Source: Lamellibrachia columna
Lineage: Eukaryota > Annelida > Polychaeta > Sabellida > Siboglinidae
Direction of reading: 5' to 3'
Assembly (NCBI GenBank): GCA_963662155.1
Contig: OY759271.1
Location: 35,639,527 to 35,703,526, forward strand
DNA: 64,000 nt
In this document: positions 15,401 to 27,400 of the stretch, in pieces
Layout of the letters: every line of letters begins with the position of its first letter
How positions within the stretch are numbered: position 1 is the stretch's first letter
The notes under the pieces: generated by a model
The model's input: the letters and a program-made list of their open reading frames with translations, nothing else
Databases searched by the model: none
Told to the model about the DNA's origin: nothing
Program-made: the position numbers and the translations under genes

Positions 15401-18400
15401 TAAAATTGCAGAATAGTCCCACACGTTTTGACCAAGTCAAGGGATCTTCTTTGTAAATTTATGTAAAATTGCTTTTGCTAGGGCGCATCAACTATATCTT
15501 TGTGTGCCAAATACTGGAATTCAGTTGTGCCATTCTTTAAAATATTGCATCGATGGTGCAAAGGTGTATCCTTGATTGAACCCTGCACTAATATAATTCA
15601 CTACCACTACCCACATAGAGAGTACCTAGGAACCTGTGAAGAACAGTTTATGGTTGATTAAGTTTTAATATTGTTGACTACTACAGCAATTAGGGCTTTC
15701 AAGTGGTGACAATGAACAATCACCAACCACTTGCATAATAATGTGCCGAATGCGCCCATGCTTAAACAATTGAGGTGGGGCAGGTTTGGGAGTGTTTCAT
15801 AACAAATGAGGTACGTCGGTTTCACAAATTTAACACATGAGCTAAGTTAACTTATGTATAATATGCTGTGAAAGTTTTCTTTTTTGATAGTCATAAGTGT
15901 CATTAGCTTGGTTATTCAACCACAACATTTACTGTTTCGTGGCATTAGTGAGTACTATCAGAGATTTTGTATGAAGTGAGTTGAGAGCTAGAAAAGGGAG
16001 AGTGGAGACAGGTGGTAGAGACGGCAGTGAAATGGGATCAGTAATGGAAGGAGAGGGAAACCAAAAATCGATGACCAGGCAGTATCGATGCTAACCTAAC
16101 CCTGGACTTCAGGGACAAAAATAAGAGCAACAGCCACTACAATTTTTTTCATGATTTCAAATACATAGATTTTAAGGAAAGTGAATGCCACTGAGTGGAG
16201 AGCAAGAGATGGGGGAGTGGGGAGTGGGAGTATAGATGTGAGAGTGGAGATGTGGGAGTGGAGATGTAAGAGTGTGGATGGGTGGTGGAGACGGCAGTGA
16301 AATGGGATCATTGATGGAAGAAAAAGGAAAAAATTTGAGGACCAGTATCATAGCCAGCTTCACTCCAGGGACAAAGACGAGAGCAACAGCCACTACAGGT
16401 TTCTTCATGACTTCAAACGTACCAAAGCAAGAACCATGTATCTAAAATGCTGATTATGTATACCTATATATTTCCGCTTTCTCGTTGAATGCGAGCGGGA
16501 CCACCTGCCACATATGTTCAAGTGAACCTTTGCTCCGAGTGTCTAGTGATTTGTCGCTTGGAGACGTGGCAGATGGCCACATCCTGCCATGGAGACATGT
16601 TTCACGAACAGTGAAAGAACAGAGAGCGAGGGCCACCTGCTGAAATGTCCTCTTACATGCATATACCATACAAATTAATGGTAGACTATTCAGCGCAGGT
16701 GAATATATGTGACAGCCAGTTCGTCTTGTGATACGTTATAGTGCCAGTTAGCAGTCCATGACAAATATGGCTTGTTTGTGACCAATGCTTTACAAGCTTC
16801 AGTCTATGGCCAGAACCATAACTTACGTCATTATTTTATTCAAATGTGTGTAATTTAAAGTTATTTTTCATACAGGAATGGAGAAATATTTACATGGGTG
16901 TCACTGTATGGGCAAGACGCATAATGATCATCTAAATCAGAAGTGAATAGAGTGCAGCAGTGTACAGTTTGTAATGTCATTGATTAATTTGTTCAGTAAC
17001 TGTTTATTCCAGCCAGTCTGCCACGTGAACAGCAGTTGTCCAATTTTAATAGTAATAAATGCACTGATTAATTATGAAATCTTCATCAAAAAAATCGAAA
17101 ATATACAGCAATATTTAAAACAAATCTTTTAAAATAAAATAACATATAATTATTATGGTATTGTCACAATAAAATTATTGTTATCTAATTATAGTTATCT
17201 TTCTGTGTTTTGTAGCTGTTCCTCAGTTACTATTTGCAAACCGGCGTGACATTCGATTGGTGGACGCCGGCCATCCCAACGGCAATGCAACCGTCATAGT
17301 GAATGGCCTTGAAGATGCGGCATGTCTTGACTTCATCTATGACGAGAACCTGTTGTTCTGGACTGACGTCACCCTAGAGGTGATCAAACAAACGTGGCTG
17401 AATGCTTCCCACATGAGTCGTGACATTGTTACAACGGGGCTCGTCTCGCCTGACGGACTTGCCTGCGACTGGCTGAGCAGGAAGTTGTACTGGACAGACT
17501 CGGAGACGAACCGCATCGAAGTGAGCAACCTGGATGGGTCGCATCGGAAAGTGCTCTTCTGGGACGGGCTTGATCAACCTCGTGCGATTGCGCTTGATCC
17601 ACTCAATGGGTAAGTCTTGGCACCAACTATCCCAGCTTTGTTCTACTGTTGTACTTCTGTTTAATCGGTAAAACTGTCTTTGTTATATTCAACTTCTCAA
17701 TGACATGTAGTTTCTATTTGGCTCATGCTGTTACTGTGGATCTGCAGTTTGTTTCCTACTTGAAATTGTTTTTATTTGTTAATTAAGGGAATTACTGTTT
17801 CTGGTAACATGGGCACTGAAGAAATTATGCTGTTTAGAGAAAAGCATTTTATTTCCCCCCACATATATAATTTTTATTTGTTGTTAACAAATGTCTTGTT
17901 CATGATCAATTTATCTCCTTTGCATTCTCAGACTATACAAAAATAGACTTTACACACCAACGCTTGTTAAAAGGCTTTACAGAAAACCTTTAGTCACTCC
18001 ATGCGTATCAACAATCAGAGTGAGACAAATAATTAACGCAGTTGTTATGTTTTTTCTTGGGTGTGTTCAACAAGCAGTGTTATTCAGCAATTGGTTTTAA
18101 TATCATGCAATCAGGGTAGCAAATATAATGTAAAACATATTTATAATAATAACGATAATAAACTTTATTTATACACTCCAAATATATATAACACATTTAG
18201 GACAATAAAACAAATTGCCATACTGAATAAAAGCAATAAAAATATGCTACATTCTGTTTTGGGGAAACAAGAAAGGCTCCACGACTGTATGGCATGAGGT
18301 AGTTTGTAGACATAAGGCGTCTTGTTGAGTGTTCACCAGGGTGATTTGTTCGCCAGGTGTGCACACATTCAGTACATTTACACAGTGTACGAGGCACCTG

Positions 18401-21400
18401 CAGGGAGGCTGGGGGCGAGATGCTGATGACTCTCACAATGTCACTCTTGATTAACATTGCAACACTGGCAAGTCAATTATCTCAAGACTTGTTACAGTTT
18501 TTGGCCAGTTGATTATGTAACTCGTGTATCGGAAAGATTACGATATGTGCCTAATATGGTACTATCCACCCATGTAGAGATTAATTTTGGGCAAGTTAAG
18601 TTTTATTATGTATTTATCACCCAAATTCAAAAATGTAATTTTGGATTGTTATGTGACTTGGCTATATAGATAGCGAAGATGTGTCTGTTCCGTCGGAAAT
18701 GTATAGTTACATTGGCATGGCAACAAGTTGGCTAGATTCTGTTTTATCTGTGATATTTTTATGAGTACATTCCCCTGCCCTGCCCCCCCCTAACATAAAC
18801 ATAAAAGTGAAATGAAAAAGAGACTGGTGATGATTCGCGACATGATAAAATGTCAGACATCGCACGTAGAGGTTAGACGCAGTTAATGTTGGATTAGTTC
18901 AATACTGACACAACTCACATGCTTGCAGCTGCTGGGATCTGTGCAGCATCACGCAGGTTTAGTATTGGAATTGTGTTAGTCAAATTACAAACTTCTTTGA
19001 AGGCCTGGGCCCCCACAGGGCTGCTTTGTGATTTATGGGTCTTCAATACCCTGCAATGTCAATGTGTGCCAGGGTAGACACAGTGCACATTTAATGGCTA
19101 GCTAGTTGGCTGATTCCTGTCATGGAATTCAGTGCTACTGAAGCTTTAATATGTGCGTTATGGCCATAATGATTGCTGAACACACAAGCCACTATCATCT
19201 GTTCCTTGAGTGTTGCCACATAAAACCATGATACCTGGGGGTTTTCACACACACGTTTCAACAAGGCTGACAGCCAGTAAACAGCCATATACATTTTATT
19301 GTTTCCTTTTTTGCTTTTAATTGTTTCCATTTTTACTGCCGCTGTCCGTTTTACGAGAGAAAAATATGTAATTTTTGACATGTTACAGAATGGAAGATTT
19401 CACAGTTTGGTGGAAATAAAGTTGGTGTCTTTTGTAACATGAAACTTTATACTTAGCAGTTAAAAGACGCCAGTAAATGTGAACAGTGAAACAGAGCCCT
19501 TCAGTTGACAACATCAGCATAAAATGTGGCAGGAGAACAAATAAAACATTAGCTGGTGTCAGTTAATAGAGGTAGATTTTTGAATGTCTTTTGTGTTTGC
19601 ATACCAGAACCTGGTCGTTCACGTCTTGACAGACAGTGGTTATTCTGTCTGGGGATTGTTCAGGTGGCAGATGCCAGTTTTTGGTGACAGCCCTATTAAA
19701 TCCTTGTTAGCATACCTGCTAGTGCCACGCAGTGACCTGTCCCCGGCTGAAATGACAGACACGTAGATCATGTTGATATTTCTCTATGCCATACACTAAA
19801 TCGGTTCTGTGGGAGTTATCTTTGTGGCCTGCGGCTGCTGGTTCGCCATTGTGTTTGTCAGTCAGCCTGTGTTTTGTGCGAGCATGCCGGATCCAGCTGG
19901 CCGACCCGAAGGCACCATACCCTTCACCTGCAGCTCCTGATTGCCCACTGCCATTTACATTTCACGAGAAACTGTAAAAAATATTCCTTCCTGACAATGA
20001 TTTATAAAAGGCAATAAAAATGATCTGCAACCACAAAGCAGCAGCAGGCGGAACGCTCGAGAGAGTACTGTACATACAGTTCCACCCACACCATCAAGCC
20101 AAATACTGACTTACAAACCTACCCTACAACATGAACACAAATCATGCTTTGTTCCAAGTTTGGTAATGTGGCAGTGTTTTTTGGGCAACTTGAGGTTTTT
20201 CATGTAGGACTAAAATGTTGTTTTGCAAAAGAGGTCATTAACCAAGATGTTTTTGTGGAATGTTGCACAGTCGTGACAGCGATGATACAGATATCACTGT
20301 TGATACAGTTTGGTAACTTTTTAGCTTATTTGTATTAGATAAACTTAATCGTCTGCATGGATGTTTTTAATGTGTTACTCTGCTTGGAATTGGCCGGTGT
20401 CTATCTTATCAGAACTGTTTCCTGAGTGAGTTTTTGTATATTTGGTCTACACCACCAACGTACAGTAATGCTATGCGTACATTGCTCATTCACATTAGGA
20501 ATTCAGTTTTCTAAATGGTCCAACCATGGTTGTGCTGGTGTGGCAAGGTATCTTCCCCCCTGGACATTTCCCCCCTGGGGGGAAGATACCTTAGGGTACC
20601 TGGGGGAGATATCTTTCCCCCCACCCTGGATATCTTACCCCCTTTATAAATGTGTGTGTACGTTTGTTCTTATGCAAGAAAGTTTATAATTAGCAAATAT
20701 GAGTCAGAATAATATCTACTATAATATTATGTTATTCTGCAAGAAAATTGTGTGTGTTTATATTTATTTTATTATAAATTTATGAATGAATGAATAATAT
20801 GTAGTGATTCCTGAGTTAATCATGGTAAGTCTCTCATTGAGGCACTGGGTTAATCATGGTAAGTCTCATTGAGGCACTGGGTTAATCATGGTAAGTCTCT
20901 CATTGAGGCACTCGGTTAATCATGGTAAGTCTCTCATTGAGGCACTGGGTTAATCATGGTAAGTCTCTCATTGAGGCACTGGGTTAATCATGGTAAGTCT
21001 CTCATTGAGGCACTGGGTTAATCATGGTAAGTCTCTCATTGAGGCACTGGGTTAATCATGGTAAGTCTCTCATTGAGGCACTGGGTTAATCATGATCGGC
21101 CACCTCAACAACAAAACAGCTCTTTTCAATCAATTTATCAATATCTTATCAATACAAGTTTCAAGTTTAGTGGCTTTGACACGTTGCAAATGTGTCCTCG
21201 CAGTATAGTTTATTAACCTTTGATTTATTTTGTTGGGTAACCACACACAATACACAAACTAAATCCTTTCACCCACTTCACAGAAAAATAATCATTTGAT
21301 CCCAAACTTTTCAAGTTATTTTTTTAATAAATGCTTTTTATTGCAAATTAACCAGAACACGTGTGTCATAAATATGTTATATGAACACCACTTTAATTTA

Positions 21401-24400
21401 AATTGAAATAATATGAACTACTATGCACCAAAAAGTTTGACTATTTAATGCAGCTAGCTATCATGAAGATGAAACATACAATGCAACTGTAGCTGTATTG
21501 CAGGTAAAGATGTTCAAGTCATCACAGGCATCGCACAAAGAAAACAGAAATTTGTGTGATAAGAGTAGATACTTAACATGTTAATATACTCAAGTTTGTG
21601 ACTTATTTTAAATGTGACTTTTTTCTAATAATTACAAGTTACTACATGATGAAAGTGATAGCAGATAACCCATGACTTTAATTACCATGAAACAATATCG
21701 GCTGTAAACACTTAATGTAATATTTTCTTTTCTTGTGGACTTGCAATCGTGTGAGTAGACACCTAATGTATTCAAGTTGTGAATGATTTTGCATGAGGTT
21801 TTGTTGTGATAATTGCAAGTAATGAAAGACTGATTTTGCGATTTATCACACATGAACTCTTTTGTGATAATTGTAAGTTATTACATGATGAAATTTATAA
21901 TAAATATTAATTTAATTGCACAATGTTTTTGATTTTAGTTGTGGGGGAAAATAGTTTTGAGTCAAGACAACTTGGGTATTGGGACGTGGAGGGGGTAAGA
22001 TATCCACGGTTGGGGGAAGATATCCTAGGGCATCTTCCCTGGGGGGAGCTATGGGGGGGGATATACTGATACTGTTACACCGGTCAAGTAAACACGGTCA
22101 AATAAACACGCAACTCATGTTTTGTTGAGTGCAGACCAGCGTACATTTCAAGGCTGGTCCATTTTAGTCAAATAAACACACGACTCCTGTTTTGTTGAGT
22201 GCGGACCAGCATACATTGCCTGGCTGGTCCGTTAATGTCAACTAAACAGAGGATTCGCAACAAACATTGAGTGATGTACGCCTACCATTATGGGAGTCAT
22301 TTAAATTTTAATTCATCTGAAAAATATGTTGGCATCACTGCTGTTTCAGTGTTGGCTTGCAATCGGTCAGATGTCTGTTACCCCCAGAATTTGATAAATT
22401 ACTTCCCTTGAAGCTGCAGACTGGTTGATGACCTTGCCCCATAATGATTACTAGTGTTCGGTTCCTTAGGTCAGGGGGCACGTTTTGTGCCTAACCTAAC
22501 CGCACACCTGGAATTAGTGTAATTTTTAGTAAGTTTGCCTTTTGGCAGTCGTGTCCAAAGTTAATTACCAGAGTTTTGACATGATCAATTAGTTGTGTAC
22601 TTTGAGTTACCCCAGTTGTTATCAGCATCCACATAGAGCAACATCTCTATTGAAGGCCCTGGTCTGGCAGGGGGCATTGTTCCGATGGCAATCTCTGTTC
22701 GGTTCAGTTCACCCTGCACTGTGATGTTGCGATAACAAGCTCGCAGGGCTGCCAACACATAATGGCTGCGTGGTGCAGCACATGATTAGGTGTTCAGTCT
22801 CTGACAAGGTCAGACCCCAGCCACTTAACCATTGCATGACTTCATAAAGCAGTTTGACAAGTTGGTGGTTAGCACTTGGAAGGAGCACAGCATTAAATGA
22901 CAGGTCGACACGCATGACGGGCCCTGCATAAAAGAGGCGCCGGGACCTGCAAAAAGGGGGCCCGAGCTAAAAATGCTACTCATTCCTGCAGATGCTGTGA
23001 TTGGTGAGAACAATTCAGGGCACTGTGCGTGTGTACCAATCTAGATATCTGGTGATGCCGTGGTTAAATAGCATAATCGGCACACAGGTATTAAGTGGCG
23101 CTCCTTGCCAGTTATAATGTCTATATTATGGTACGCATTTTTGTCACATGACAGGTGAAAGTTGGAGGGGCAAGATCACTCTTGTCCCAAGCATTGGTCC
23201 GAGGGGTCAGGCCACTATTGTCCCATGCAGTAATCCATTGTTCATGTGGCTCAGTGCTAACTACCATCCTCATTTTGTCAGGGACATTTCATTTGTAATG
23301 TTATTGTGGTCAGGGTTGTCTTAAATATACCCTTTTCATGCTTCCAGTGATTCCTCCCTGGATGTTTATCAGAAAATGCAATAATGTTTAGAGATGATTT
23401 TTTAAAGTATTGTATGTAATTCTATTATGTTGCAAGACTTGCAAGAAAGAAACTAGTAGAGCATTGAAACAAAGTTGTTTGAATGAGGGTTGTCATTTAA
23501 TGAATGGTGTGCCAATCCCAATTGCGTTACATGTGAAAATTTCCCAGAGAGCAATAGATCTCTAGTTACTTTAACAGCCTAGTTTTGGGATAAAGAAGAA
23601 GTTTTCCTGTAGTGGAGTACCTGTATTTGCAAATTAAGAAGAATTTCTTAATTTTTGTAGATTTTAATGTAGTAATGTCAATACAAATACACCACAAAAC
23701 GTGGCAATGCTGTTTAATATAGAAAAAAACAGTTAAAAAAATACAAGAGCTGTAACAATAAAGGCATTAACTTACAAATGATGTGTGTAATAAATTGGAA
23801 AACAATTGGAAAAATAAATGTCCGTTCATGTCTATGGTACGATGCAGACTGGTGCGATATTATTTGAGTAATTACTGTCAGTTCTATGAGATAGCCAAAC
23901 AAATATTATTAAGTGTTATCGATTGTGGAATGGACTGAAGTAAGCACATCTAAGAAAGCCTAAATTGAATGGCGAAAAGCATTAAGAGTTTGAGTGAAAT
24001 TGAGTTATTTATATTGGGATCGTGGCCACATGCATGCCAGCCCTGGTCTGCTCGGTGCATGCTCAATGCACATTTATAACGAGGGGGATCCGTAAGACAA
24101 AGGTGACCTCCCTAGTGGCAATTACTGAATTACTCAAAATCATGATGGGGTGTAATTGTCTCATTACTATTGATTCTTCTGGTGCAAGCTCTTTGTAGAC
24201 ACTATCTAGTTAGTGTCCAGTGGCTGCAGCTAGCCCAAGGGTCTTTCTCTGACATGAGGAAGTCTTTAATGTCACCCCTAGTTCTGTCCCTAACCAGTGC
24301 AGTCTGTCACTGTCAATAATGGGCACTTTGATAGGGACCTTCTGGTGCTTATGCACATTTGACCTGATGTGTGAGAGCGTGTTATTAAATAGATGATATT

Positions 24401-27400
24401 CAGTAGAGTGACATAGAGTTAATTTTGTAAATGTGTTCAATGAATGAAATGAGTGTAAGAGGGTATTTTGGTACTTTCAGTAGATGGCAGCATTTGTTAC
24501 AGACCTTACTTTGCAAACATTTGTTAGAGGCGGGATCCTTTACAGACATTACTCTTCAAACGTTTGTTACAGCCATTACTTTGCAAACATTTGTTACATG
24601 CATTACTCTTCAAACATCCATTAGACATCATACTTGTCTATCCCAGTCACTTTTCCTGTACAGAGGCTAAACAGTGGCCCCCAAAAAGAACTGTGCATGC
24701 ATCACGAGCATAAATCGACAGTTGAGGGCCTGTATTATATAGGCATGTAATCAGTCTCCCTAAAGCATGAGTTCTGCACACCTTTGAAAAAGTTGTACCA
24801 CACCTGAACTTAATGCACAAGAAAATCAACTTTCATATAAAATACACACTATGCAGTTGTTTGCAGGCTTAAGCCTCCATGCACATAAAAGTGACTGATC
24901 TATACAGGTGTATTACCCTCCATGAACGTAGAAGTGACCAATCTGTACAGGTGTATTAGCCTCCATGAACGTAGAAGTGACCGATCTGTACAGGTGTATT
25001 ACCCTCCGTGCACTTACAAGTGACCAATCTGTACAGGTGTATTATGTTTGGATGAAGGTTTTTAATTTGGCATAATCACAAATGTTATTATCATCTTCCA
25101 CATTCTCCATATGCTACCTATGCATTGTCACTAATAAGCGTGCTGTGTTTGCAGCTACATGTACTGGACAGACTGGGGGGAGATTCCCAAGATTGAACGG
25201 GCTTGGATGGACGGTGCACCCGAAAGTCGCTCCGTCATCATCCGAGACAACATCCACTGGCCAAACGGCCTGACACTCGACTACGGCGAGTCACGCATAT
25301 ACTGGGCGGACGCCAAGTTCAGCTTCATCCACAGCTGCGAGTTCGATGGCTCTGATAGACGCGAGGTTGTCGTCGGCACGCTACCACACCCTTTTGCTCT
25401 GACACTATATGACAACTTCCTCTACTGGACGGACTGGCAGACTCAGGCCATCCACTCTTGTAACAAGAACACGGGCGGCGACCGCAGGGTGATTCATGAG
25501 GACATCTACTCGCCCCTCGACGTACAGGTGTTCCACCCCAACCGACAGCCAAAAGGTAACTACTGACATATCTATTGGAAATTACCCTGCTGGTTTGTTT
25601 GATTTCTACTGCATGGTTTAATTGAAGGAAACGCGAGATGATTTGTTTTAGTCATAGAACAAAAGCTGGTCTCATTACTGTATTTTGGGTTTGTTCCTTT
25701 AATGTTAAATTAGTAAAATTTATAATAACTATGACAATGTTGTTGGTGATGACGTATAGTCACAGTTACTACCTAGACAATGGTGCTATACCATTGCTGG
25801 AATATTTCTCGGTGATCTGATATATATATTCGACTTATGCTCTCTAAAAAAATCATTGTTATCGCACAAACATTCTCAGATTTCTGGCTATGCATTTAAA
25901 CACAGTCTGTAACACAAAAACATTTCAAATCCACAAATTAGACAGTTGCAAAAGTAAAATGTGTCTGCAGCAGTGTAATTAATGCACCTTGTTATATGCA
26001 TTGAGCCATGAGAAACTTGCACACAACATAAACGCTATGGCGTGCCGACGTGCGTTTACAAAAACTACCATGAAAAGTAACAACCTTGTGTACTGTGTGC
26101 TGGTGTTTTTGTCTTCAGAGGTCCCTTCCATCTAATCTACACCACAACGGCCTGTGTATTCTGAATGCGCGGTCGGCGCACATCAAAGCCGTGGCCGCAC
26201 AATGTATATCTTTTAAATCTTTGTTGTATTCACCATAGGCAGTTATTCTGCCAGGGGTGTGTGCCAGCCGATACAGGCAGCTAGCGTCAACTATTTGGGG
26301 ATGTGTTTGTGCCGAATGAAATATGATAAGCTGGCCCGAGGCGGAGGATATTTGAGCCAGGACTCGTTGGCATTAGCAGTGGCCATCAGTCTGCAGCCTG
26401 GGGGAACCCTACGCTGGCGATGTCTGCAAGGCCGTCTGACAGCAGCCAGTCAGGCAGTAGCCTGGTGACTATGCTCGTTTATGTGTAACCCACCCTTCAG
26501 AGATATTTATCAAATTTGTTTCTAAACATATGCTGCAAGCATTTAAGTTGTTGCTGTGATGTAGAACCTAATAAACTATTATTAGCATAAGCATGTTGTT
26601 GGTCAAAATCCATTATAAAATACACATACAAGATAGAATATGTGATTGTGTATTATTATGTATAATAAAAGTTTAAGTTTGTTAAAATGTATAAAGAAAG
26701 GCATTGATCTTTTCTGGTAAATTGTTAAGTAGTTTGTCGGGTTATTTGACCTGAGGCATTAACTGTATAGTTCTGATTTATTGGTTTTCTTTTATGCCAC
26801 CTTGACAGAGGACACAAACAGAACTGGAGGTAATTAAAGCAACCTAGATGTCATTTGGTACTGCGCTAGTTCTTATCAAGTATTTATGTTGTTTCTATTG
26901 CTGCACGTTTAGGCTCATTGTTTATCTGTAACTGATCTGTCAAATGTGTTCTTTCTTGGTCAAGATGTTTTCTTTCAGATTGGTTGAGGTCCTGGGGAAG
27001 ATTGATTGATGTGCACCTGTTGACTTGGTTATTAAGTTATTTGTGTTCACGCTGGTGTGACCTGCAACAATTGCTGCCTGTGTTATTCTTCCTCGTATGA
27101 GTATGTTTTTGGCATATAAGAATAATTTACCGGGTATAATGAGTGGCTCACTTTGCACTTAGTGGCTGGTATTGCACATAAAACAAAAGCCTCCGGGGCA
27201 CTGAGTCATCAAGGACATTTGACATTGGTGTACATTTTAATGATTACACAAATTACTCACCTTTGGGCTAGTTTATTGTTTGTTTCACAGTCCAGTGTTG
27301 CATTTTTATGTCCAACTTCAAAGGTGACCCATGATGAATAATTCAATGCCTTCATTTGGTTTGCTATAGTCATGTCACTGTTTGAATTGTACATTGTATG

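Larger units (their letters stand above)
452..17215 (+). other. LRP5/6 intron 1 (about 16.8 kb)
   Basis: No coding sequence was recognised on either strand. It contains two hAT-like MITE copies (1275, 5182), a CR1-type LINE fragment (1939-2350), a CATA microsatellite, a tRNA-derived SINE remnant (8586-8650), a diverged 190-bp duplication (6541-6900), a 74-bp three-copy array inside a foldback (14440-14830) and two LINE 3' ends (15985-16400). Open frames of up to 126 codons between 7.2 and 10.1 kb show no family signature. The remainder appears to be unique AT-rich sequence. Confidence 0.8.
17610..25154 (+). other. LRP5/6 intron 2 (about 7.5 kb)
   Basis: It holds a possible LINE 3' tail on the minus strand (18120-18460), the 1.55-kb foldback element 20535-22082, a 70-bp tandem pair (22097-22236), an imperfect 30-40-bp repeat cluster built on TTTGCAAACATTTGTTA (24486-24615), and the 43-bp array just before exon 3. 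Nothing coding was seen. Confidence 0.8.

Noticed and set aside
16096..16408. Ser/Pro/His-rich minus-strand frames
   Set aside because: Artefact of the purine-rich duplicated LINE 3' ends on the plus strand.
20815..21084. CRISPR-like array
   Set aside because: Units are contiguous without unique spacers, and the host is a eukaryote. Ordinary tandem repeat.
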